Source of the DNA: Helicobacter ibis
GTDB lineage: Bacteria > Campylobacterota > Campylobacteria > Campylobacterales > Helicobacteraceae
DNA: 64,000 nucleotides
Assembly (NCBI RefSeq): GCF_027859255.1
Contig: NZ_JAQHXR010000001.1
Coordinates: forward strand, 310,001 to 374,000
Direction of reading: 5' to 3'
Below, one piece after another: positions 1 to 6,445 of this stretch. A program made the position numbers and the translations under genes. Numbering within the stretch: the first letter of the stretch is position 1; the number at the start of each line of letters is the position of its first letter. Below the pieces are notes generated by a model. That model had not been told where the DNA came from and did no database searches. It worked only from the letters and a program-made list of their open reading frames with translations.

Positions 1-372
1 CTTGCACATCATTTAGATGATGCAGCTGAAAGCTTTATGATGAATCTTACTTATAATGGTGCTTTGCGTTCTATGCCTCCTATTTATAAGGCTGAAAATG
101 GTTTGTATGTGATTCGCCCTTTGATTTTTGTCAGAGAGAGGCAGATTATTGACTTTATAGCTCATAATAACATATATATCGCACCTGATTGTAATTGTCC
201 TATCATGTGGCAAAATGACGATAAACGCCCATATGCTAGAGAAAATACAAAGCAAATGTTAAAAGACATGGAAGAGAAGAATCCGGATTTCTTTACATCT
301 TTAAAAGTTGCATTAAGCAATGTGCATTTAAATAGTCTTTTTGATGAGAGGTATTTAGATAAGCAAGATTAG
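1..372 (+). CDS. TtcA-like tRNA 2-thiocytidine synthetase, C-terminal part
   Basis: This gene is cut by the window edge: the frame is open from base 1 and 123 codons remain before TAG. The fragment begins with LAHHLDDAAE, matching the GHHxDD motif that follows the ATP-binding PP-loop in TtcA-family tRNA sulfurtransferases. A later PDCNCPIMW stretch is in the place of the C-terminal conserved cysteine that helps hold the Fe-S cluster in TtcA. Family members thiolate cytidine 32 of some tRNAs in the cytoplasm. The PP-loop itself (SGGKDS) would lie upstream and cannot be checked, so another PP-loop ATPase remains possible. The gene ends facing a decayed minus-strand gene, with a hairpin at its stop codon. 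Confidence 0.8.
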   Translation, partial: LAHHLDDAAESFMMNLTYNGALRSMPPIYKAENGLYVIRPLIFVRERQIIDFIAHNNIYIAPDCNCPIMWQNDDKRPYARENTKQMLKDMEEKNPDFFTSLKVALSNVHLNSLFDERYLDKQD

Positions 373-393
373 ATTAGATTATAAATCTTGCTT
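361..393. terminator. Hairpin between convergent genes
   Basis: A perfect 10-bp inverted repeat (361-370 AAGCAAGATT, 384-393 AATCTTGCTT) with a 13-nt loop spans the stop codon of the TtcA-like gene and abuts the end of the minus-strand pseudogene. It probably serves as a terminator for either strand. No clear U tract follows. Confidence 0.5.
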
Positions 394-394
394 G

Positions 395-1187
395 TTAGGA
401 GTTTAGCTCCATTTGGTTTAGGTGGTCTGTATCGCCAAAATGCTCATTTGTAAAATCGTTATCATAAAAGAAGTTTATGATTTTTAGTGGATAGCTTTTA
501 GAAATATTTATCAAATCATCAAATATAGAATCCAAACTTGGTATGTGGGATTTGTAATCTTCTCTTGCTGGTGGGATTACTATATATAAATTATGATTGT
601 TAATCATTGCTAATTCTTGCATTGCTATTAAAAATTGATTTTGCAAATTACCATATGATAGTTGCTTTAGATGTTGTGAGGCTCTTATCTTAGAATCTAT
701 GTTTGTATAAAGAATGTCCATAAAGATTCGCCAGTATAATTTAAAAACTCATTGTAGTTTTGTATTGTTAGACTTCTTTTATAGGCCACTAATTCATTTA
801 GGGAATATGAGTATATGTTATTTAGATATGATATTTATCTGCGGGGGGGGGGGCGATTTTATTATAGTCTATATTGTATAGTAATTTATATATTGTTGCA
901 AAGTGAGATTCGCCACTTAGAATTAAGTTGTATCCCGGAGAGAAGATAGAATAAAATAAGAAAATATTTTTTAGTAATGGCAAATTTTGCACATACAAAT
1001 ATAAACTATATGAAGTATATAAGTCTTGTGAAGTGTTTGCTAGGTTGAATCCATTATTATTTGGTATGTAGCCATAGTTGCCGTGCGATGAACCTAAGGC
1101 TAGATCTTGAATGTTTAGTGATCTTGCCATTAGGCTTATGTATTTTTTGTATTCTAACTTTAAATAGTCTATAAACCAATCTTGCAA
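395..1187 (-). pseudogene. Decayed SGNH-hydrolase-like gene with an 11-nt poly-G tract
   Basis: Two pieces of one gene can be read. The N-terminal piece (1187-822, 121 codons) contains LALGSSHGNYGY, a GxSHG motif like the nucleophile block of SGNH esterases. The C-terminal piece (721-395, 108 codons) contains DSKIRASQHLK and ends with FGDTDHLN, the usual Asp-x-x-His catalytic block. Between them a third frame is open from 834 to about 700 and reads plausible protein (YSLNELVAYKRSL). The coding strand has 11 C (843-853) just before the first break. In all three frames a stop comes within about 35 nt of the tract, so tract slippage alone cannot restore the gene. At least two further frame changes are needed, hence pseudogene. 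Substrate unknown; related Campylobacterota proteins are often in surface-glycan loci (recalled). Confidence 0.7.
843..853. repeat. Homopolymeric tract, 11 G
   Basis: Eleven consecutive G on the plus strand in an AT-rich setting, inside the decayed SGNH-like gene. Tracts of this length are classic slipped-strand phase-variation sites in Helicobacter and Campylobacter. Confidence 0.95.
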
Positions 1188-1212
1188 AAGTATCCTTTAT
1201 CAAAAGCAAAAA

Positions 1213-2418
1213 TTATATCATTTTTGATACTAATTCTTTTGTATCTCTTGCAATTACTAGTTCTTCATTTGTTGGGATTACACATACTTTGACTTTTGAA
1301 TCTTTTGTTGAAATTATCCCTTCTTTTCCTATTGTTTCCAAGTTTGCTTTCTCATCTAGTGTGATACCCAAAAACTCTAGTTGTGATACTATCTTTCCTC
1401 TTATGAATTTAGCATTCTCACCAACACCAGCACAGAAAGATATAGCATCAACTCCTTTTAGAGCGGCTGTATATGAACCTATATATTTTGCCACATGATA
1501 TGCAAATACTTCTCTAGCAAATCTAGCTTTTAAGTTGCCCTCTTCATCAGCAGCAAGTAAATCTCTAAAATCACTCGATAGTCCAGAAATACCAAGAACG
1601 CCCGATTTTTTGTTTAATATATTTGTTATTTCTGCTGTGCTTAGGTTTTCTTTTTGCGCTATGTAGTCTATTATTGCAGGGTCTATATCACCGCTTCTAG
1701 TTCCCATAACTAAGCCTTCTAGCGGAGTTAATCCCATGCTTGTATCTACACTTTTGCCATTTTCTATTGCACATATGCTTGAGCCATTGCCTAGATGACA
1801 TGTTATGATTTTAGAATTCTCAAGTGGAATCCCTAAGAATTCTGCTGTTCTTTTTGATACATAACTATGACTTGTTCCATGAAATCCGTATCTTCTTATT
1901 TTGTATTTTTCGTAGTATTCGTATGGAAGTCCATAAATATAAGCCTTAGGAGGCATAGTTTGATGAAATGCAGTATCAAAGACTGCAACCATTGGTGTAT
2001 TTGGCATTAAATGCTTACAAGCATTAATCCCTAGCAGATGTGCTGGGTTATGCAGTGGAGCAAGGTCAGAGCATTCTTGTATATGTCTTATTACTTCATC
2101 ATTTATTATTGCAGAATGAGTGAAGTGCTCTCCACCATGGACGATTCTATGACCTATGGCTTTTATCTCATTGAGTGAAGATATAATTCCAAATTCTTTA
2201 TTTACTAATGTCTCTAAAACCATTTTTACCGCTACTTCATGGTCTTTTAAGTCTGCATTTTTAACTATTTTTTCACCATTTTTTGGTTTGTAGTGAAATT
2301 TGCCATCATTTATACCTATCCTATCGCATAATCCACTTGCTAAGACTTCTTCTGTTTCTGTATTTATTAGTTGATATTTTAATGATGAGCTACCACAATT
2401 AATTACTAAGATATCCAT
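1213..2418 (-). CDS. ackA: Acetate kinase
   Basis: AckA interconverts acetate plus ATP with acetyl phosphate plus ADP in the cytoplasm. The 401-residue length is typical. The N-terminal INCGSSSLKYQL block (residues 6-17), GHRIVHGGEHF, VFDTAFHQTMP (catalytic Asp), YGFHGTSH, RSGDIDP and the C-terminal PTNEEL motif are all present. An AAGGAG Shine-Dalgarno sequence precedes the ATG. Only one base separates the stop of pta from this start, so the two genes form a translationally linked pta-ackA unit for acetate overflow or assimilation through acetyl phosphate. Confidence 0.97.
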   Translation of the reverse strand: MDILVINCGSSSLKYQLINTETEEVLASGLCDRIGINDGKFHYKPKNGEKIVKNADLKDHEVAVKMVLETLVNKEFGIISSLNEIKAIGHRIVHGGEHFTHSAIINDEVIRHIQECSDLAPLHNPAHLLGINACKHLMPNTPMVAVFDTAFHQTMPPKAYIYGLPYEYYEKYKIRRYGFHGTSHSYVSKRTAEFLGIPLENSKIITCHLGNGSSICAIENGKSVDTSMGLTPLEGLVMGTRSGDIDPAIIDYIAQKENLSTAEITNILNKKSGVLGISGLSSDFRDLLAADEEGNLKARFAREVFAYHVAKYIGSYTAALKGVDAISFCAGVGENAKFIRGKIVSQLEFLGITLDEKANLETIGKEGIISTKDSKVKVCVIPTNEELVIARDTKELVSKMI

Positions 2419-2419
2419 A

Positions 2420-3421
2420 TTATTCTCCTTGTTGTTGTGCTTGAAGTGCTGTTATTGCTATTACACCTATTATATCTTCGCTACTGCAACCTCTAGATAG
2501 GTCATTTACAGGTGCTGAAATCCCTTGTGTGATTGGTCCATAGCTTTCTGCATTTGCTAATCTTTGAACTAGTTTATAGCCTATGTTTCCAGCATCTAAG
2601 TCGGGGAATATAAGCACATTAGCATTTCCTGCTATGTTGCTATTTGGTGCTTTTGATTTTCCTATGCTTGGAACTATTGCTGCATCTAATTGGAATTCAC
2701 CATCGATTGCTAGATTTGGATTTAATTGTTGGGCTATTTGTGTTGCTTGTATTATTTTATCTATATCTGCATGTTTTGCACTTCCTTTTGTAGAGTGAGA
2801 TAACATAGCAACTATTGGTTCTTTATTTACTAGTGCTTTAAAGCTTTTTGCAGAATCTATTGCAATGCTTGCTAATTCTTCAGAGTTTGGATTTTGAACC
2901 AAACCGCAATCAGAGAATATAAAAACTCCATTTTCTCCATAGCTACAATTTGGCACAACCATAACAAAAAATGATGATACAAGTTTTGAATCTTTATTTG
3001 TGCCAAGTATTTGTAGTGATGCTCTTAAAACATCAGAAGTAGAGTTTATAGCTCCAGCTACCATGCCGTGTGCTACCTTACTTTTTACAAGTGCTACTCC
3101 AAAATATAGTGGATTTTCAAGTAACATAGCTCTTGCAGAACTCTCACTTAAGCCCTTGTGCCCTCTTAGTTTCACAAAAAGCTCGACATAAGAATCTAAC
3201 TCATCGCAAGATTTCGGATCAATAAAAGTTGCATTATCTAAATTTAGACCATTTGCTTTTGTTTTTATATCTCTTTCATCACCAACTAGAATGATATTAG
3301 CTATACCTTCATTTAAGACTTTGCTTGCAGCTTCAAGCATTCTTATATCATCAGATTCTGGTAGAACTATAGTCTTCTTATCTTTTTTGGCTTTATTTTT
3401 TATTTCATCTATAAACCCCAT
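2420..3421 (-). CDS. pta: Phosphate acetyltransferase
   Basis: Pta transfers acetyl between acetyl-CoA and acetyl phosphate, feeding the adjacent ackA. At 333 residues it is the short, single-domain (PTA_PTB) form with no DRTGG or N-terminal regulatory domains. Visible family blocks include KKTIVLPESDDIRMLEAA near the N-terminus, FIFSDCGLVQNPN in the middle, and GPITQGISAPVNDLSRGCS near the C-terminus. The ATG is preceded by AAGGAA. It is the first gene of the pta-ackA pair. Confidence 0.96.
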   Translation of the reverse strand: MGFIDEIKNKAKKDKKTIVLPESDDIRMLEAASKVLNEGIANIILVGDERDIKTKANGLNLDNATFIDPKSCDELDSYVELFVKLRGHKGLSESSARAMLLENPLYFGVALVKSKVAHGMVAGAINSTSDVLRASLQILGTNKDSKLVSSFFVMVVPNCSYGENGVFIFSDCGLVQNPNSEELASIAIDSAKSFKALVNKEPIVAMLSHSTKGSAKHADIDKIIQATQIAQQLNPNLAIDGEFQLDAAIVPSIGKSKAPNSNIAGNANVLIFPDLDAGNIGYKLVQRLANAESYGPITQGISAPVNDLSRGCSSEDIIGVIAITALQAQQQGE

Positions 3422-3478
3422 GTTTCTTCCTTAATGTTGAAGTTATAAACATTGTAAGATTTTATATGCAGGATTAGA

Positions 3479-3499
3479 TAAAAAATCGTAAAAAATCGT
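3479..3499. repeat. Short tandem repeat AAAAAATCGT, two copies
   Basis: The unit AAAAAATCGT occurs twice in direct tandem in the 87-nt gap between pgi and pta, followed by a further A/T-rich stretch. It lies just downstream of the pgi stop on the minus strand. It may be part of a termination or promoter region; I assign no function. Confidence 0.4.
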
Positions 3500-3508
3500 A
3501 AAAATTTT

Positions 3509-4774
3509 TTATGAATGTGTAAATTTTTCTCTTAGTATTTTTTTACCAAACTCAACTCCCGGTTGATTGTATGTATCAATTTGTAGCAAGATACCGACAC
3601 ATGAAGTTAGTAGTTCATAATAGAATATTAATTCTCCAGCACTGCTTTCTGTGAGGTTTGAGAGGGTAATTGAATCTACTGGGATATTTTGTGAGATTAT
3701 ACTTTCTTTGGTTGATATGCATTGTAGTTTTAACAATGTGTTAAATGAGGTTTTATTTACAAAATCTGTGCTTTCCATACCTTGTAGGCTAATATTTGGG
3801 ATAAATACTTGTTTTTGAGATAGTTTTTCTGCATTTAGGAATGTTATTGTTTTGTTTTTTTGTCCTTGCATTATTAATTGCAAGAAAGAATGTTGATCTA
3901 TGCTTCCTATTAGTGCAATTGGAGTTAAACCGCGTCTTTTTTTATACACATCTAATTTACCTAAAGATTCTCCCCATAGCTGAACATACCATGAGTTAAA
4001 ATGCCTAAAAACACTACTGTATGAAAATAGTACATTTATAGGGAAGTTATTTTCATTCTTGGCTAAGAATAGCGCCTTTTTTAGAATCTGATTATTTTTG
4101 TCGTTAAAAAAGTTATTGTTTGTAATGGCAGCACCATTTAGGATTGATTGTATGTTATATCCAAGTATGGCAAGAGGTAAAAGTCCTATTGTGCTAAGAA
4201 CAGAAAATCTACCGCCTATGTTTTGGTTTATAGCAAATGCTTTTATATTATTTGCATTACTCCATTTAAATAGTGGAGATTCATGATCGCTTATTGTTAG
4301 TAGATGTTTCTTTTTATTGTTATCTAGTAGTTTATACTTATGTAATACATATTTAAAAAGAGAAGTAGTTTCAATTGTTAGTCCAGATTTTGAAATAACA
4401 ATAAATAGCGTATCTTCATATTTGATTCTTCTTAGTTCTTTTTGAATCATTATTGGATCTGTGTGTTCTAGGAATCTTAATTTGATTTTTCTTCTATGTG
4501 GCTGATGAGATAGCATTGTATCTATTGCCTTAGTGCCTAGAGAGCTACCTCCTATGCCTATTATTATCATGTTTTTAATTGTGTCTATAAACGCTTTATT
4601 TTGTTCCATATATGAAAAGATTTCTTCATTTTTGGCAAAAGGTAAGTCATAGTATCCACTTATATGACTATTTTTTTCTATTAATACCTTTTGAAAGAAT
4701 AGTTCTGAATTCTCTGTGCTAAATAGATTTTGATTTTTTAGAAAATTAGTATAGTTATTATCCAATATAAGCAT
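3509..4774 (-). CDS. pgi: Glucose-6-phosphate isomerase
   Basis: Pgi interconverts glucose 6-phosphate and fructose 6-phosphate. At 421 residues it is the short form usual in Campylobacterota. Signature blocks are IIGIGGSSLGTKAID (about residue 72), ISKSGLTIETTSLF (sugar phosphate binding), GGRFSVLSTIGLLP, LWGESLGK (catalytic Glu), DQHSFLQLIMQG (His) and NQPGVEFGKKI (C-terminal catalytic Lys). Its ATG shares one base with the stop of gap (TAATG), which indicates translational coupling. The pair probably works in gluconeogenesis or central carbon flow. Confidence 0.95.
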   Translation of the reverse strand: MLILDNNYTNFLKNQNLFSTENSELFFQKVLIEKNSHISGYYDLPFAKNEEIFSYMEQNKAFIDTIKNMIIIGIGGSSLGTKAIDTMLSHQPHRRKIKLRFLEHTDPIMIQKELRRIKYEDTLFIVISKSGLTIETTSLFKYVLHKYKLLDNNKKKHLLTISDHESPLFKWSNANNIKAFAINQNIGGRFSVLSTIGLLPLAILGYNIQSILNGAAITNNNFFNDKNNQILKKALFLAKNENNFPINVLFSYSSVFRHFNSWYVQLWGESLGKLDVYKKRRGLTPIALIGSIDQHSFLQLIMQGQKNKTITFLNAEKLSQKQVFIPNISLQGMESTDFVNKTSFNTLLKLQCISTKESIISQNIPVDSITLSNLTESSAGELIFYYELLTSCVGILLQIDTYNQPGVEFGKKILREKFTHS

Positions 4775-5769
4775 TAATTGTAATTACCTACAAAAGAAGT
4801 CATATCTACTAATCTCGTAGAATACCCCCATTCATTGTCATACCATGCACATATTTTTATGTGATTTTCATCTGTAACAAATGTGCAATCAGGAATAAAA
4901 ATTGCACTATGTGGGAATCCTATAAAATCACCAGATACACGCTTTTCGTTATCGATTAACAAAATATCTTTCATCTCACCATTTGCATAATTTGCAAATA
5001 GTTCGTTTATGGATTCTTTAGTTATACCTTTTTCTACTATACAACTTAAATCAACCATGCTAACATCAGGCGTAGGAACTCTAATTGATAGTCCATTTAG
5101 TTTTCCTTGAAGCTCTGGTAATACAAGTCCAATAGCCTTTGCAGCCCCAGTTGAAGTTGGTATCATATTGAGTGCAGCTGCTCTTGCTCTTCTTAGGTCT
5201 TTATGTTTTGAATCTACTAGATTTTGATCATTTGTATAGCTGTGTATTGTTGTCATAAGTCCGCTTTTTATTTTTAGATTCAAATGTAGAATCTTCACTA
5301 GAGGTGCTAGAGCATTTGTGGTGCAACTTGCATTTGAAATTACTTCTTCTCCATTGTATGAGTTATGATTTACTCCATATACAAATGTAGGTGTATCTGT
5401 TGCTGGAGCTGATATGACCACCTTTTGTATTCCACCATATAGATGTGCTTTTGCCTTATTTATATCATTAAATGCACCGGTGCATTCGATAACTACCTTT
5501 GCACCATATGAGCCAAAATTTGTCTCTTTTATATCTCTAGTGCTTACTATTTTTATATTTTTTTGTTTTCCTATGTTTATTATATTTTCATCTATTTTTT
5601 TTATTTCGCTTCCTATATGAACAGAATCGTATTTTAATAAATGTATCAGTGTATCAGTTGGCATTGTTGTGTTTATTGCTACTAGATTGATATCATCTCT
5701 ATTTCCTAGAATCTTGCATACACATAGTCCAATTCTACCAGTTCCATTTACTGCAACTTTTAATGCCAT
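4774..5769 (-). CDS. gap: Type I glyceraldehyde-3-phosphate dehydrogenase, GapB-like
   Basis: GAPDH interconverts glyceraldehyde 3-phosphate and 1,3-bisphosphoglycerate. I start it at ATG 5769 (331 residues), preceded by GGAG at 6-nt spacing. An upstream in-frame ATG at 5802 lacks a ribosome site and would add 11 residues before the Rossmann strand. Seen: VAVNGTGRIGLC nucleotide fold, SNASCTTNAL with the catalytic Cys, and the IHSYTNDQ His. After the second strand it reads VAINTTMPTDT, where NAD-specific enzymes have IND with an Asp binding the adenosine ribose. Loss of that Asp resembles GapB or plastid NADP-using enzymes, which suggests an anabolic role. It overlaps pgi downstream by one base. 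Confidence 0.95.
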   Translation of the reverse strand: MALKVAVNGTGRIGLCVCKILGNRDDINLVAINTTMPTDTLIHLLKYDSVHIGSEIKKIDENIINIGKQKNIKIVSTRDIKETNFGSYGAKVVIECTGAFNDINKAKAHLYGGIQKVVISAPATDTPTFVYGVNHNSYNGEEVISNASCTTNALAPLVKILHLNLKIKSGLMTTIHSYTNDQNLVDSKHKDLRRARAAALNMIPTSTGAAKAIGLVLPELQGKLNGLSIRVPTPDVSMVDLSCIVEKGITKESINELFANYANGEMKDILLIDNEKRVSGDFIGFPHSAIFIPDCTFVTDENHIKICAWYDNEWGYSTRLVDMTSFVGNYN

Positions 5770-5800
5770 TAAGTTCTCCATAAAATAAATTTTTATGAGC

Positions 5801-5806
5801 ATTCTA
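5801..5806 (-). promoter_or_regulatory. Putative -10 of gap-pgi
   Basis: TAGAAT on the minus strand would give a leader of about 25 nt before the gap ATG. A 13-bp palindrome TCATTATTAATGA (5813-5825) lies just upstream and resembles the sequence over the sodB -10. Confidence 0.4.
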
Positions 5807-5881
5807 CAAAAATCATTATTAATGAGTATTAAAAATTACATAAAAATGTTATGAATGCTTGAAATCCCTTAAAATATGTGT

Positions 5882-5887
5882 TAGAAT
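5882..5887 (+). promoter_or_regulatory. Extended -10 of the HU gene
   Basis: TGT-TAGAAT (TG at 5879-5880) is an extended -10 typical of the housekeeping sigma factor in Helicobacter, which has a weak -35 requirement. It lies 33 nt before the HU ATG. A strong TGGAGGT ribosome site is at 5907-5913. Confidence 0.45.
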
Positions 5888-5919
5888 AGTGTGTATTTCA
5901 ATTTTATGGAGGTTCTAAA

Positions 5920-6207
5920 ATGAACAAGGCAGAATTTGTAGATTTAGTAAAAAAAGTAGGAGAATACGAGACTAAAAAAGAAGCTGAAAAAGCAATTAGC
6001 TCTTTTGTTCTAGCAGTTGAGAAAGCTCTAGCTAAAAAAGAAAGCATTGAATTAGTAGGATTTGGTAAATTTGAATCTGTTCTACAAAAAGGTAAAGAAG
6101 GAACAGTTCCGGGAACAAACAAAAAATATAAAACAAAAGATAAGTTCGTTCCTAAATTCAAAGCTGGTAAAGGTCTTAAAGACGCTGTTGCGGCTGCTAA
6201 AAAATAA
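5920..6207 (+). CDS. HU-family DNA-binding protein
   Basis: A 95-residue histone-like protein that bends and compacts DNA as a dimer. It begins MNKAEFVDLVKKVGEY and has the family core IELVGFGKFES followed by a basic beta arm and a Lys-rich C-terminal tail (DAVAAAKK). The arm reads KGKEGTVPGTNKKYKTKDKF, less Arg-rich than E. coli HU, as in Helicobacter HU. A TGGAGGT Shine-Dalgarno sequence sits 6 nt before the ATG. It is transcribed alone, divergent from gap, with tRNA-Arg 47 nt downstream. Confidence 0.95.
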   Translation: MNKAEFVDLVKKVGEYETKKEAEKAISSFVLAVEKALAKKESIELVGFGKFESVLQKGKEGTVPGTNKKYKTKDKFVPKFKAGKGLKDAVAAAKK

Positions 6208-6218
6208 CTTCTTCTTTT

Positions 6219-6236
6219 CCCCTTTTGGGGTTTCCT
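6219..6236 (+). terminator. Weak terminator after HU
   Basis: CCCC-TTTT-GGGG followed by TTTCCTT lies 11 nt after the HU stop. The stem is short, so this is a weak call. Confidence 0.35.
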
Positions 6237-6253
6237 TATTTTACTTTCATAAT

Positions 6254-6330
6254 GTCTTCGTAGCTCAGCTGGATAGAGCACACGATTCCTAATCGTGAGG
6301 TCATGCGTTCGAATCGCATCGTGGACACCA
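6254..6330 (+). tRNA. tRNA-Arg (anticodon CCT)
   Basis: A 77-nt cloverleaf with encoded CCA. The D arm is GCTC-AGCTGGATA-GAGC, the anticodon stem CACGA/TCGTG holds loop TTCCTAA (anticodon CCT), and the T arm is ATGCG-TTCGAAT-CGCAT. The acceptor arms GTCTTCG and CGTGGAC pair except for one T-T mismatch and one G-T pair. It reads AGG codons. Confidence 0.95.
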
Positions 6331-6405
6331 CTTAATTGTTCTTCATATTTGCCATGTGATTTTTTAGTATGTATTATGGGTTTATGTTGCTCTTTATAAG
6401 TATTG

Positions 6406-6440
6406 ATATTAGTATCCATATTCAATAGGGATACTAATAT
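6406..6440. terminator. 12-bp hairpin between tRNA-Arg and the ATPase gene
   Basis: Perfect inverted repeat: 6406-6417 (ATATTAGTATCC) pairs with 6429-6440, with an 11-nt loop. It lies just past the minus-strand ATPase stop and downstream of the plus-strand tRNA, so it may terminate either. There is no good U run. Confidence 0.5.
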
Positions 6441-6445
6441 GTGTG

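Noticed and set aside
3479-3499. AAAAAATCGT tandem repeat as an iteron or origin element
   Set aside because: There are only two copies, with no DnaA boxes or replication gene seen around them.
5904-6425. 173-codon open frame on the minus strand across HU and tRNA-Arg
   Set aside because: It is antisense to HU and the tRNA. The IRTHDLTIRNRVLYPAELRRH-type peptide is a well-known false gene created by the reverse complement of a tRNA.
6406-6440. Inverted repeat next to tRNA-Arg as a possible attachment site
   Set aside because: There is no integrase, direct repeat of the tRNA end or foreign gene nearby; a terminator is simpler.
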